DNA of 64,000 nt from JBBQSN01 sp963825505 (GCA_963825505.1 CAWGTL010000002.1:62001-126000), one strand, 5' to 3'. Numbered from the stretch's first letter, positions 52,678 through 61,926 are shown. Numbers and translations are program-made. Notes: generated by a model from the sequence alone, not told the origin.

Positions 52678-53242
52678 ATGCTGTTCACCCATGACACCGA
52701 GTGCGCGCTCCAGTCCGCCGCGCGGCTGGTGAACACCGTCGACCTCGACGACACCGGCGCCGAGGTCCCCGACCAGGACCGGCTCGCCACGACCGCGGAC
52801 CTGGTCGACCTTCCTGGACGAGAACGAGTTCACCGGCCGGCGCGACGGCGACCTGGCCGAGCTCGACGCCGTCCGCGCGCTGCGGCCGCGGCTGCGCCGG
52901 ATCTGGACCGCGGACGTCGACGCGATGGTGGTCGGGGTGAACGAGCTGCTCGCCGAGGCCCGGGCGCTGCCGCAGCTGGTGCGCCACGACGGGTGGGACT
53001 ACCACCTGCACGCCACCTCCAGCGACGAGCCGGTGGCCGTCCGGATGGCGGTGGAGGCGGCGATGGCGCTCGTCGACGTCATCCGCGCGCAGGAGACCGA
53101 CCGGCTGCGCTCGTGCGCGGCGCAGGACTGCCAGGACGTCGTGGTCGACCTGTCCCGCAACCGGTCCCGGCGCTACTGCGAGCAGGGCTGCGGCAACCGC
53201 GTCGCCGTGGCGGCGTACCGCGCCCGCCGCGCGCAGGCGTGA
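52678..53242 (+). CDS. CGNR zinc-finger regulator (ABATE family), one frameshift
   Basis: Putative transcription regulator of 187 residues after repair. The N-terminal ABATE-type stress-binding domain begins MLFTHDTECALQSAARLVNT, and the C-terminal zinc finger reads LRSCAAQDCQDVVVDLSRNRSRRYCEQGCGNR, given here in brief as C-x4-C...C-x3-CGNR. The frame breaks at 52810: removing one C gives TADLVDFLDENEFTGRRDGDLAEL, and the span (565 = 3n+1) agrees. ATG 52678 has CAGGAG five bases upstream. Divergent from the EamA exporter and likely its regulator. Confidence 0.87.
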
Positions 53243-53258
53243 GCGCGGGGCCACTAGC

Positions 53259-53978
53259 GTGACGGACGTGCCCGACCAGCCCGACGAGCCCGCCGTGATC
53301 GACCTCGGCTACGCCCGCCTCGACGCCGACCGCGCGCGCCGCACCGGCGACCCCGAGGTGGTCTACGGCGCCGGCAAGACCCCCGAGCAGGTCGTCGGCA
53401 CCCTCACGGCGCTGTCGCAGCGCCACCCCGACCGCGCCGTGCTGGCCACCCGGCTCGCGCCCGAGGCCGTCGACGCCGTGCTCGCCGGGCTGCCCGGCGC
53501 CGTGGTCGACCCGGTCGGCCGGACCGCCGTCCTCGGACCGCTCCCCCCGGCCCGAGGCCGGGTCGGCGTGATCGCGGCCGGCACCGCCGACGCGCCGGTG
53601 GCGGCCGAGGCGGCGACCACGATCGCCGTGCACGGCGCCGAGCCGGTGCGGATCGACGACGTCGGGGTCGCCGGGCTGCACCGGCTGCTGGCGGTGCGCG
53701 ACCGGCTCGACACCTTCGACGCGCTCGTGGTGGTGGCCGGCATGGAGGGCGCGCTGCCGAGCGTGGTGGGCGGGCTCACCGGCGTCCCGCTCGTGGCCGT
53801 GCCCACCTCCACCGGGTACGGCACCGGTGCGGGCGGGCTCGCCGCGCTGCTGGCGATGCTCAACTCGTGCGCGCCCGGCGTCGTGGTGGTCAACGTCGAC
53901 AACGGCTACGGCGCGGGCGTGCACGCGGCCCGGGTCGCCCGGCGCTGCGAGCCGCGCACGCACGAGGAGCGGCCGTGA
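53259..53978 (+). CDS. larB: Nickel-pincer nucleotide biosynthesis protein LarB
   Basis: AIR-carboxylase-like enzyme of 239 residues that carboxylates nicotinic acid adenine dinucleotide and releases AMP in the synthesis of the nickel-pincer cofactor of lactate racemase. Seen: DLGYARLDADRARRTGDPEVVYGAGKT at the N-terminus (partly quoted), then IAAGTADAPVAAEAA, VVVAGMEGALPSVVGGL and VPTSTGYGTGAGGLAAL, the PurE-like site. GTG at 53259; another GTG at 53268 is possible. The stop overlaps larC (GTGA). Confidence 0.92.
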   Translation: MTDVPDQPDEPAVIDLGYARLDADRARRTGDPEVVYGAGKTPEQVVGTLTALSQRHPDRAVLATRLAPEAVDAVLAGLPGAVVDPVGRTAVLGPLPPARGRVGVIAAGTADAPVAAEAATTIAVHGAEPVRIDDVGVAGLHRLLAVRDRLDTFDALVVVAGMEGALPSVVGGLTGVPLVAVPTSTGYGTGAGGLAALLAMLNSCAPGVVVVNVDNGYGAGVHAARVARRCEPRTHEERP

Positions 53979-55192
53979 TCGGCTGGCTCGACTGCGCCAG
54001 CGGCGTCAGCGGCGACATGGTGCTCGGGGCCCTCGTCGACGTCGGGGTGCCGGTCGAGGTGCTGCAGCAGGCGGTCGACGCCGTCACCCCGGAGCCGGTC
54101 ACCCTGAGGGAGGAGCGCACCACCCGCGGCGCCCTGGCGGCCACCCGCGTGCACGTCGAGGGCACCGAGTCCACCACCCACCGCACCTGGGCCGACGTCC
54201 GGTCGCTGCTCGAGACCCCCTCTGCCCGAACGGTTCCCGGCATCGACCGCGCGCTCGCCACGTTCGCCGCGCTGGCCGGGGCGGAGGCCGCCGTGCACGG
54301 CACCACCCCCGAGGCCGTGCACTTCCACGAGGTCGGCGCCCTCGACGCGATCGCGGACGTCGTGGCCGCCTGCGCAGGGTTCGCCCACCTCGGCCTCACC
54401 GCTCTGCACGTCTCGGCCGTCGCGCTCGGCGGCGGCACCGTGCAGGCCGCGCACGGCCGGATGTCGGTGCCCGGCCCGGCCGTCGTGCGTCTGCTCGCCG
54501 ACGCACCCAGCTACGGCGGGCCCGTCGACGTCGAGCTCGCCACGCCGACCGGGGCCGCGCTGCTGGCCACCCACGCCACCGCGTGGGGTCCGGCGCCGGC
54601 GATGACCGGGACGCGGCAGGGCCACGGCGCCGGCGGACGCGACCTCGCCGGTCACGCCAACGTGCTGCGGCTGGTGGTCGGCGAGCCCTGGTCCGGGTCC
54701 GGGCACGCCGAGGCGCCCGGCACGGCCCTGGTGCTCGAGACCAACGTCGACGACCAGGACCCGCGGCTGTGGCCGGCCGCCCTGGCCGCGCTGCTGGACG
54801 CCGGCGCGTCGGACGCCTGGCTCACCCCGATCCTGATGAAGAAGGGCCGGCCCGCGCACACGCTGCACGTGCTCGTGCACCCCTCGCGCGCCGCGCAGGT
54901 GCGCGACGCGGTGTTCGAGCACACCTCCGCGATCGGGCTGCGGGAGCAGGTCGTCACCAAGCACGCGCTCGACCGCCACGACGTCACCGTCGAGGTCGAC
55001 GGGCACCCGGTGCGGGTGAAGGTCGCCGGCCACGCCGGACGCACGCTCAACGCCCAGCCGGAGTGGGAGGACGTCGCGGCCGCCGCGCTCGCCCTCGGCG
55101 TGCCGGCGAAGACGGTTCTCGCACGGGCGGTCAGCGCCTTCCACGGCACGGCGCCCGCCTCGCCGGACCCGCACGCCGGCCCCGCCGTCTGA
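53975..55192 (+). CDS. larC: Nickel-pincer cofactor biosynthesis protein LarC
   Basis: Nickel-inserting cyclometallase of 405 residues, acting last in pincer-cofactor synthesis. Motifs: WLDCASGVSGDMVLGAL (about 4-20), VHFHEVGALDAIADVVA (about 113), LETNVDDQDPRLW (about 255) and PILMKKGRPAHTLHVL (about 285). In some bacteria larC needs a programmed frameshift; here it is one continuous frame. GTG at 53975 with GAGGAG five bases before and coupled to larB. LarE (sulfur donor) and a lactate-racemase-like LarA are not in the window. Confidence 0.93.
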   Translation: MIGWLDCASGVSGDMVLGALVDVGVPVEVLQQAVDAVTPEPVTLREERTTRGALAATRVHVEGTESTTHRTWADVRSLLETPSARTVPGIDRALATFAALAGAEAAVHGTTPEAVHFHEVGALDAIADVVAACAGFAHLGLTALHVSAVALGGGTVQAAHGRMSVPGPAVVRLLADAPSYGGPVDVELATPTGAALLATHATAWGPAPAMTGTRQGHGAGGRDLAGHANVLRLVVGEPWSGSGHAEAPGTALVLETNVDDQDPRLWPAALAALLDAGASDAWLTPILMKKGRPAHTLHVLVHPSRAAQVRDAVFEHTSAIGLREQVVTKHALDRHDVTVEVDGHPVRVKVAGHAGRTLNAQPEWEDVAAAALALGVPAKTVLARAVSAFHGTAPASPDPHAGPAV

Positions 55193-55229
55193 GCACGGGA
55201 CGTCCACAACCGCTCACTACCCTGGGCAC

Positions 55230-57440
55230 GTGCCGCCCACCCTCCTGCGCGTCGTCGTCGCGCTGCTGACCGCCTTCACCGGTGTCGCGGCCCTCGCCCC
55301 CGCCGCCTCGGCCCGCGCCGAGGACGACGGCGTGGCCGGTCCGGTGGTCGTGCTGGGTGCCACCGGGCTGCGCTGGGACGACGTCGACCCGCAGACCACC
55401 CCGGCGCTCGCGGGCCTGCGGGACTCCGCCGGCGTGGCCGCGGTGTCGATCCGCAACGTGCGCACCACCGCCTGCCCCATCGACGGCTGGCTGGCGCTGT
55501 CGGCCGGGCGGCGGGCGGCGGACGCGCCGCGAGGCTCGGCCGAACCGCTGTGCCGCACCGCCGGCGAACCGGTGCGCCAGGGCAAGACCGCCGTGCTGGA
55601 GAGCTTCTCGACGTACGCCGAGCTGGCCGCGGAGGGCACCTTCGGCGCCGTGCCGGGCACTCTCGGCGACCTGCTGCGCGAGGAGCGGGTGTCGGTCTCC
55701 GCGATCGGCCCCGGTGCGGCGATCGCGGCGGTGGGGACCGACAGCAAGGTCGTCGGCGACTACGAGAGCCGTCCGCGCGACCCGGAGGCGCTGGCGCGGC
55801 TGCTCGAGCCGCGGCTGCTGCGCGACGACCTGCTCGTGATCGACGTCGGCATCGTCCGCGACCCGGAGGACCTCGGCGAGAAGGACCCGGACCGGCTCGC
55901 GGGGAGCCGGGTCGACCAGGTGGCGCGGATCGAGTCCCGGATGGCCGCCGTGCTCGACGTGCTGCCGCCGGACGCGACCGTCCTCACGTTCTCGCTCGCT
56001 GATTCCGGACGCACCCCGCACCTGCAGCTCGGCGCCGCCACCGGTCCGGCGCCCGGGGGCGGGGAGTACGACGGGTCCCTGCTGGGCAGCGGCTCCACCC
56101 GCCAGGACGGCCTGGTGCAGGTGACCGACCTGATGCCGACCGTGCTCGAGCTGCTCGGCGTCGACCGCCCGACGGGCCTGCCGGGGGCGATCGTCACCCC
56201 GCAGCCCGGCGGCACGACCTCCGCCGGGCGCGCGCAGCGGCTGGCCGACCTGTCCGAGGCCGCGATCACCGTCCAGCCGCTGGTGGTCTGGTTCTTCAAC
56301 GGCCTGGTGATCGCGCAGATCCTGCTCTACGGCGCCGCCGCGCTGGCGCTGCGCAACAACTGGGGCGGCACCGACGGCCGCCGCAGGGTGCTCGGGGTGC
56401 TGCGGCGCGTCGCGGTGGTGTTCGCGTCCGTGCCGGTGTCGACGTTCCTGGCGAACCTGGTGCCGTGGTGGCGGGCCGAGCACGACCTGCTCGCCGTCGT
56501 CGGCGCCGTGTTCGTGTGGGTGGTGGCGATCGCGAGCCTGGCGCTGCTCGGCCCGTGGCGCGACCGCCGGCTCGGCCCGCTCGGCGTGGTCTCCGGGCTC
56601 ACCGCCGGGGTGCTGGCCCTCGACGTCCTCACCGGCTCGACCCTGCAGACCAGCTCGCTGATGGGCCAGCAGCCCGTGGTCGCAGGCCGGTTCTACGGGC
56701 TCGGCAACGTGCAGTTCGCGCTGTTCGCCACCGGCGCGCTGATGATGGCGACGTCCCTGGCAGACGCGACCCTGCGCTCGGGCCGCCGACGGCTGGCCGT
56801 GGCCGTGGTGGCCGTCGTGGGCGTGGTGGCCGTGGTCATCGACGGCACCCCCGGCATCGGCAGCGACTTCGGTGGGCCGCCGGCGATGATCCCGGCGTTC
56901 ACCCTGCTCGCGCTGCTCGTGGCGGGGGTGCGGGTCACGTGGCGCCGGGTCGTCCTGATCGGCCTCGGGACGGCGCTGGTGGTGGTGCTGCTGAGCGTCG
57001 CCGACTGGCTGCGACCCGCCTCCGAGCGCACCCACTTCGGCAACTTCGTCCAGACCGTCATCGACGGCGGGGCGTTGGTGGTGGTGCAGCGCAAGGCGCT
57101 GCAGAACTGGGAGATCCTCACCGGCAGCTACCTGACCCTGCTCGTGCCGTTCGGCGCGGTGTTCATCGGGCTGGTGCTGATGCGGCCGTCCGCCTGGGGG
57201 GCCCCGGCGCTGCAGCGCACCTACGAGGCGGGCCCGACCCTGCGGCACGGGCTGGGAGCCCTGCTGGTGATGCTGACGATCGGCTTCGCGGTCAACGACT
57301 CCGGGACCGTCGTGCCCGCCATCGGGGCGACCCTGGTGATCCCGCTGCTCATCGCCGCCAGCGTCCGGACGCTGGAGCTGTCGCCGGACGAACCGGGCGC
57401 GGGCCTCAGCCGGACCGGCGCCGCGGCCGCAACCGGCTGA
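55230..57440 (+). CDS. Large membrane protein with extracytoplasmic alkaline-phosphatase-fold domain
   Basis: Predicted 736-residue protein. A signal peptide (about 1-29, ending ASARA) leads to an exported domain of about 320 residues: VVLGATGLRWDDVDPQTTPAL at its start, TLGDLLREERVSVSAIGPG, LLVIDVGIV and LVQVTDLMPTVLELLGV, the pattern of the alkaline phosphatase/sulfatase fold, though nucleophile and metal ligands are not all obvious. The C-terminal half (about 350-725) has roughly ten membrane helices with RFYGLGNVQFALFATGALMM and GTPGIGSDFGGPPAMIP, residues well conserved in actinobacterial homologues of unknown function. It converges with a GT2 gene, overlapping by 35 bases. A cell-envelope role is likely but not shown. 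Confidence 0.72.
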   Translation: MPPTLLRVVVALLTAFTGVAALAPAASARAEDDGVAGPVVVLGATGLRWDDVDPQTTPALAGLRDSAGVAAVSIRNVRTTACPIDGWLALSAGRRAADAPRGSAEPLCRTAGEPVRQGKTAVLESFSTYAELAAEGTFGAVPGTLGDLLREERVSVSAIGPGAAIAAVGTDSKVVGDYESRPRDPEALARLLEPRLLRDDLLVIDVGIVRDPEDLGEKDPDRLAGSRVDQVARIESRMAAVLDVLPPDATVLTFSLADSGRTPHLQLGAATGPAPGGGEYDGSLLGSGSTRQDGLVQVTDLMPTVLELLGVDRPTGLPGAIVTPQPGGTTSAGRAQRLADLSEAAITVQPLVVWFFNGLVIAQILLYGAAALALRNNWGGTDGRRRVLGVLRRVAVVFASVPVSTFLANLVPWWRAEHDLLAVVGAVFVWVVAIASLALLGPWRDRRLGPLGVVSGLTAGVLALDVLTGSTLQTSSLMGQQPVVAGRFYGLGNVQFALFATGALMMATSLADATLRSGRRRLAVAVVAVVGVVAVVIDGTPGIGSDFGGPPAMIPAFTLLALLVAGVRVTWRRVVLIGLGTALVVVLLSVADWLRPASERTHFGNFVQTVIDGGALVVVQRKALQNWEILTGSYLTLLVPFGAVFIGLVLMRPSAWGAPALQRTYEAGPTLRHGLGALLVMLTIGFAVNDSGTVVPAIGATLVIPLLIAASVRTLELSPDEPGAGLSRTGAAAATG

Positions 57441-58158
57441 CGGCGCGCCAGCCGGACCGGGCGGCCAGCGCCCGGGCGACGTCGCGGTACTGCGCCGCAC
57501 GGTGCAGCTGCGCGCCCAGGTCGCGGCCGGTGACCCGGTGCTGCAGGTCGCACGGCACCTCCTGCACCCGCAGGCCCGTACGCAGCAGGTCGATGGTCAG
57601 GCCGGTCTCGACTCCCCAGCCCGCCGCGAGCGGCAACGCGGCCTCGTAGGCCTCGCGGGTGAGGCACCGCATGCCCGACAGCGGCTGGGTGGCGGTGAAG
57701 CCGGTGGCCTCGTGGATGCCGCGGCGGGCCAGGTCGACCACGAGCCCCCGTCCGCCACCGGGAGCCGACTGCGCCGGCAGCACCGCGATGGTCATGTCGG
57801 CCTCGCCCGCCAGCACCGGCACGGTGAGGGGCGCCGTGCCGGCGGCGGTCCCCGCGAGGTCGGCGTCGATGAACAGCAGCGCCCGCGGCGCGACGCCGTC
57901 AGCCCGGTCGCGCGCGTCGACGGTGGCTGCGCCGGTCTGCATCGCGGCGGCCTTGCCACGGTTGCGGGCGTGGCGGACGACCGTGGCGCCGGCCTCCCGC
58001 GCCAGGTGCTGGGTGCGGTCGGTGCTGCCGTCGTCGACGACCACGACGAGGTCGACGCCCTCGATCCCGAACGCGGCCCCGACGGTGGCCGCCACCCGCT
58101 CCTGCTCGTCCTTGGCCGGGATCACGACCGCGACTCGGGACGGCGGTGTGCTGGTCAC
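57406..58158 (-). CDS. Glycosyltransferase family 2
   Basis: GT-A fold glycosyltransferase of 250 residues. Nucleotide-sugar motifs: VAVVIPAKDEQERVAATVG (about 8-26), VVVDDGSTDRT (about 40), GKAAAMQTGA and the metal-binding LLFIDADLAG (about 95). GMRCLTREAYEAALPL resembles glucosyl-phosphoglycerate synthase and polyprenol-phosphate mannosyltransferase relatives. No membrane helices. Converges with the large membrane protein, overlapping its end, which hints at a shared envelope function across the family context. Confidence 0.87.
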   Translation of the reverse strand: MTSTPPSRVAVVIPAKDEQERVAATVGAAFGIEGVDLVVVVDDGSTDRTQHLAREAGATVVRHARNRGKAAAMQTGAATVDARDRADGVAPRALLFIDADLAGTAAGTAPLTVPVLAGEADMTIAVLPAQSAPGGGRGLVVDLARRGIHEATGFTATQPLSGMRCLTREAYEAALPLAAGWGVETGLTIDLLRTGLRVQEVPCDLQHRVTGRDLGAQLHRAAQYRDVARALAARSGWRAVSRLRPRRRSG

Positions 58159-58206
58159 GCGGGAAGCCTAGCGAGCAGGCCTCCCCCGGACGGGCCCGCG
58201 ACGGAC

Positions 58207-58888
58207 TCAGCGGGGCGTGACGTCGTCCCCGAGCGGGGCACCCTGCAGCGTCACGACGCGTCGTGCCTCCCAGAGTGCGGCGTCGAACCCCTCGTGCGGG
58301 TCCCGGACGAGTCGCTGGGTCGCGATCGCGTGCGCGCGGACCTCGTCGTCGTCGTGCTCGGCCGCCTCGGCCAGCGCCGACGCCGCGGCCGGTCCGAGGT
58401 CGACCAGCGCACGGCTCAGGCTGAGCCGGACGTCCCGGTCGCCCCGTCCGAGCAGGGTCGCCAGCTGCTCCGCGAGCCACCCCCTGCGGTCCGCCGGTGC
58501 GAGGCCGACCGCCGCCCGCCAGGCGGCGCGCGCCACCTCGTCGTCGGGGTCGTGCAGGAGCCCGGGCGTGACCACCGACCACCCGCGCGGGTCGCCGACC
58601 TTGGACAGGGTGTGCAGTGCCTGGCTGCGCGCCTGGGAGCCCTCGGCCGTGACCTCGGCCGTGACCTCGGCCAGCAGGAGGGGGACGGTGAGGTCCGACG
58701 GGTGGCGGGTGAGGGCCCAGGTGAGCATGTCGCGCACGAAGAAGTCCGGCTCCACCGCGCAGCGCGCGACCAGCAGCGCCGATCCGTGCCGGATCGGGGT
58801 GGGTGCCGGCGGCGAGCGCCGCCTGCAGGCGCGCTGACGCGTCGGGGGCCGTCAGGGCGCGGTCGAGCCCCTCGGGGGCGGTGGTCAT
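58207..58888 (-). CDS. HEAT-repeat protein (one frameshift)
   Basis: All-helical repeat protein of 226 residues after repair. HEAT-like units follow from FFVRDMLTWALTRHPSDLTVPLLL, with ALHTLSKVGDPRGW, DDEVARAAWRAAVGLAP, DRDVRLSLSRALVDLGPAA and DDEVRAHAIATQRLV. The frame breaks near 58778; removing one G joins DPARIALLVARCAVEPDF, and the span (682 = 3n+1) agrees. ATG 58888 with GGAGAGGAG upstream. A 12-base repeat near 58650-58680 encodes EVTAEVTAE. Function unknown: such small HEAT proteins act as protein-protein scaffolds. Confidence 0.78.
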
Positions 58889-58948
58889 CGGGATCTCCTC
58901 TCCGCCGCCCACGCTCTCACCCGCGGCGGGGGCGGGACCACGGAGATC

Positions 58949-59449
58949 TCAGGTCGCGAGAGGTACCCGACGGGTCCGCAGCGAGATGTCGGCGCACTCG
59001 ACGCAGACCGCCTCGGGCACCAGGCCCACCCGCATCAGGCCGCTGAACAGCACGCAGCCGACGCACAGCCCGAAGGCCGCCTCGAGCAGGGGGAACAGCA
59101 CCATCACCGCGGCGACCACCCAGGCCGCCACCGTCCAGCCGAGCGGGTAGGCGAACAGCACGACGAGGACCGAGCAGACGATGCCGATCGACGCGGCGAA
59201 CCTCTTGGGCGGACCGGCCGTGGGGCGCGGTGCCGCCCGCACCAGCGGGCGCAGCACCCTCGACGCCACCTGGGTGAGGGGACTGCGCCGCCCGAAGGCC
59301 ACCCGCAGGGCGAAGTCGACCGCGAGCAGGCCGAACAGCCACAGCCACCCGGTCGCGACGGCCAGCGTGCTCACCACGAGCACCTGCGCGGCCACCAGCC
59401 GCACCGTGACCTCGTCGACCACGCGCGGGAAGGAGAAGGGCGAGCTCAT
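58949..59449 (-). CDS. DUF4395 membrane protein
   Basis: Predicted 166-residue membrane protein of the DUF4395 family, function unknown. Helices at about 18-50 and 88-130. The family's cysteine pair appears in GLCVGCVLFSGLM (about residue 130), followed by CVECADISL; redox-active use of these cysteines is possible since this family is often beside thioredoxin or sulfurtransferase genes, which are not seen here. ATG 59449; divergent from arcA. A longer upstream frame is not coding. Confidence 0.85.
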   Translation of the reverse strand: MSSPFSFPRVVDEVTVRLVAAQVLVVSTLAVATGWLWLFGLLAVDFALRVAFGRRSPLTQVASRVLRPLVRAAPRPTAGPPKRFAASIGIVCSVLVVLFAYPLGWTVAAWVVAAVMVLFPLLEAAFGLCVGCVLFSGLMRVGLVPEAVCVECADISLRTRRVPLAT

Positions 59450-59549
59450 GCCAGTGCACAACACCGCCGGGTCCGGGCACGTTCCGGGTGCGCCGGCCGT
59501 CCCGGATGCTGGACCGCGCGTGGTCGCCGCACCGGATAACCTCCGGGCC

Positions 59550-60812
59550 ATGACCGACCTCACCGACCGCCCCGGCAGCAGCTCACCGGACCGCGGCACC
59601 GCCCCCGCGCCGCTGGGCGTCACCAGCGAGGTCGGACGCCTGCGCAGCGTCGTCCTGCACCGCCCCGGCACCGAGCTCAGCCGGCTCACCCCGCGCAACA
59701 ACGACCGGCTGCTCTTCGACGGCATCCCGTGGGTCAGCCGAGCGCAGGACGAGCACGACGCGTTCGCGCAGGCGCTGCGCGACCGCGGCGTGGAGGTGCT
59801 CTACCTGTCCGAGCTGCTGGCGGCCTCGCTGTCGGACCCGGGCGCACGAGAGGAGGCGGTGGCCGCGGCCGTCGACTCCCCCTACCTCGGGCAGACCCTG
59901 GCCGCCCGGGTGCAGTCGCACCTCGAGGGCCTCGACGACCAGGCGCTGGCGGCCACCCTGATGGGCGGCCTGCGCACCGACGAGCTGCTGCACGGGTCCG
60001 ACGCCGGCCACGCCGGGCTGGTGGCCGCGCTGGCCGCGCCGTCGGACTTCGTCGTCGACCCGCTGCCGAACCTGCTGTTCACCCGCGACTCCTCGGCCTG
60101 GATCGGCGACCGGGTGGCGGTGACCTCGCTGGCGATGCCGGCGCGCGCCCGCGAGACCTCGCTGACCCGGATCATCTACCGCCACCACCCGCGGTTCGCC
60201 GGCACCGAGCAGGTGTACGACCCGACGATGGAGCACGTCGAGGGCGGCGACGTCCTGGTGCTGGGCAACGGCGTGCTGGCCGTCGGCACCGGCGAGCGCA
60301 CGACGCCCGCCGGGGTGGAACGCCTTGCGCGGCAGGTGTTCTCGGCCGGGGTGGCGCACACGGTGCTGGCCGTCCCCATCGCGCAGGAGCGCGCGACGAT
60401 GCACCTCGACACCGTCTGCACGATGGTCGACCGCGACGCCGTGGTGATGTACCCGGTGATCGCCGACTCGCTCACCGCCCACACCGTGACCTCCGGCAAC
60501 GGCGACCTCGAGGTGAGCGGTCCGCGGCCGTTCCTGGAGGCCGCGGCCGACGCGATGCAGATCGACCGGCTGCGGGTGATCGACACCGGCCTGGACCCGG
60601 TGACGGCCGAGCGCGAGCAGTGGGACGACGGCAACAACACCCTGGCGCTCGCGCCGGGCGTGGTGGTGGCCTACGAGCGCAACACCGAGACCAACGCCCG
60701 GCTCGAGGAGCAGGGCATCGAGGTGATCGCGATCAGCGGCTCCGAGCTCGGGTCCGGACGCGGCGGCCCGCGCTGCATGTCGTGCCCGGTCTCGCGCGAC
60801 CCGCTCGACTGA
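59550..60812 (+). CDS. arcA: Arginine deiminase
   Basis: Hydrolyses arginine to citrulline and ammonia; 420 residues. Conserved motifs: SEVGRLRSVVLHRPG at the N-terminus, NLLFTRDSSAWIGD (Asp-binding of the guanidinium), MEHVEGGDVLVLG, ERATMHLDTVCTM with the catalytic His, and GGPRCMSCPVSR with the nucleophile Cys409. The ATG at 59550 fits domain start. Neither arcB, arcC nor arcD is adjacent, so it is not in a standard ADI operon here; it could serve acid tolerance or arginine use with genes elsewhere. Confidence 0.95.
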   Translation: MTDLTDRPGSSSPDRGTAPAPLGVTSEVGRLRSVVLHRPGTELSRLTPRNNDRLLFDGIPWVSRAQDEHDAFAQALRDRGVEVLYLSELLAASLSDPGAREEAVAAAVDSPYLGQTLAARVQSHLEGLDDQALAATLMGGLRTDELLHGSDAGHAGLVAALAAPSDFVVDPLPNLLFTRDSSAWIGDRVAVTSLAMPARARETSLTRIIYRHHPRFAGTEQVYDPTMEHVEGGDVLVLGNGVLAVGTGERTTPAGVERLARQVFSAGVAHTVLAVPIAQERATMHLDTVCTMVDRDAVVMYPVIADSLTAHTVTSGNGDLEVSGPRPFLEAAADAMQIDRLRVIDTGLDPVTAEREQWDDGNNTLALAPGVVVAYERNTETNARLEEQGIEVIAISGSELGSGRGGPRCMSCPVSRDPLD

Positions 60813-60825
60813 GCCGGCCGCCGGC

Positions 60826-61926
60826 ATGACCGCCCGGGTGCTGAGCCGGCGCGGGCTCGGCCGCGCCACCCTGGCCCGGCAGCTGCTGCTCGAGCGCTCG
60901 CCGCTCGGGCCGGCCGAGGCGGTCGCCCAGGTGGCCGGGCTGCAGGCGCAGGAGCCGCAGGAGCCGTACCTGGGTCTCCACGCCCGGCTCGCCGACCCCG
61001 ACCCGCAGGGTGCGAGCCGGCTGCTGGAGGAGCGGGCGCTGGTGCGCACCTGGCTGATGCGCCGCACCGTGCACCTGGTGACGGCGGCCGACGCCCTGGC
61101 CTGGCAGCCGCTGCACGAGGCGATGATGCGCCAGCGGGCGTGGGGCGTGCTGCGCGCCCGCCTGCCCGGGGTCGACCAGGACGAGCTGCGGGCCGCCGCC
61201 GAGCCCCTGCTCGACGCCGGTGCGCGCCCCCTGCCGGACGTCGCCCGCGAGGTCGCCGTCCGCTGGCCCGAGGTCCTGCCGCGCGACCTCGCCGACCTGC
61301 TCGGGTCGGTCGTCCCGGTCGTGCAGGTGCCGCCGCGCGGGGCGTGGCGGCAGCAGGGCCCCGCGGCGTGCACGACGTTCCGGTCCTGGCTCGGCGAGGA
61401 GCTCGCGCCGCCGTCCGACGACGCGCTCGACGCGCTGGTGCTGCGGTACCTCGCGGCGTTCGGCCCGGCCGCCTCTGCCGACGTCCGCGCGTGGTCCGGG
61501 CTCGCCGGGCTGCCGGCCGCCGTCGCCCGGCTGAGACCGTCCCTGGTCACCTACCGCGACGAGCGCGGTCGCGAGCTGCTCGACCTGCCGGACGCGCCGC
61601 TGCCGACCGACGACGTCCCCGCGCCGCCGCGGTTCCTGCCTGCCTTCGACAACACCGTGCTGGGCTACCACGACCGCTCCCGGGTGATCGACGACGAGCA
61701 CAGGCACCACAGCGTGGCCGGCGCCCGCTACCTGCTCGTCGACGGCCGGGTGGCCGGGATCTGGACCACCCGGCAGGACGACCCGGACGGCACCCGGACG
61801 GTGCTGACGGTCACGCCGCTCGGCCCGGGGGTGCGCAGCGCCGACGTCGGCGACGAGGCCGAGCGCGTGCTGGCGTTCCTCGTCCCGTCGCACGGCTCCG
61901 GTGTGCTCCGGTTCGCCGACCGCTAG
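60826..61926 (+). CDS. AlkZ/YcaQ-like winged-helix DNA-binding protein (possible DNA glycosylase)
   Basis: Predicted 366-residue protein of the HTH_42 superfamily with three winged-helix units. Near the N-terminus GLQAQEPQEPYLGL (about residue 37) includes the Gln-x-Gln signature used by AlkZ glycosylases; LMRRTVHLVTAADALAW and FLPAFDNTVLGYHDRSRVI further along are family hallmarks. AlkZ-type enzymes unhook DNA crosslinks, some protecting antibiotic producers; most homologues like this one are uncharacterised. It begins 14 bases after arcA stop, in the same direction, so is probably co-transcribed without obvious link. Confidence 0.85.
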   Translation: MTARVLSRRGLGRATLARQLLLERSPLGPAEAVAQVAGLQAQEPQEPYLGLHARLADPDPQGASRLLEERALVRTWLMRRTVHLVTAADALAWQPLHEAMMRQRAWGVLRARLPGVDQDELRAAAEPLLDAGARPLPDVAREVAVRWPEVLPRDLADLLGSVVPVVQVPPRGAWRQQGPAACTTFRSWLGEELAPPSDDALDALVLRYLAAFGPAASADVRAWSGLAGLPAAVARLRPSLVTYRDERGRELLDLPDAPLPTDDVPAPPRFLPAFDNTVLGYHDRSRVIDDEHRHHSVAGARYLLVDGRVAGIWTTRQDDPDGTRTVLTVTPLGPGVRSADVGDEAERVLAFLVPSHGSGVLRFADR

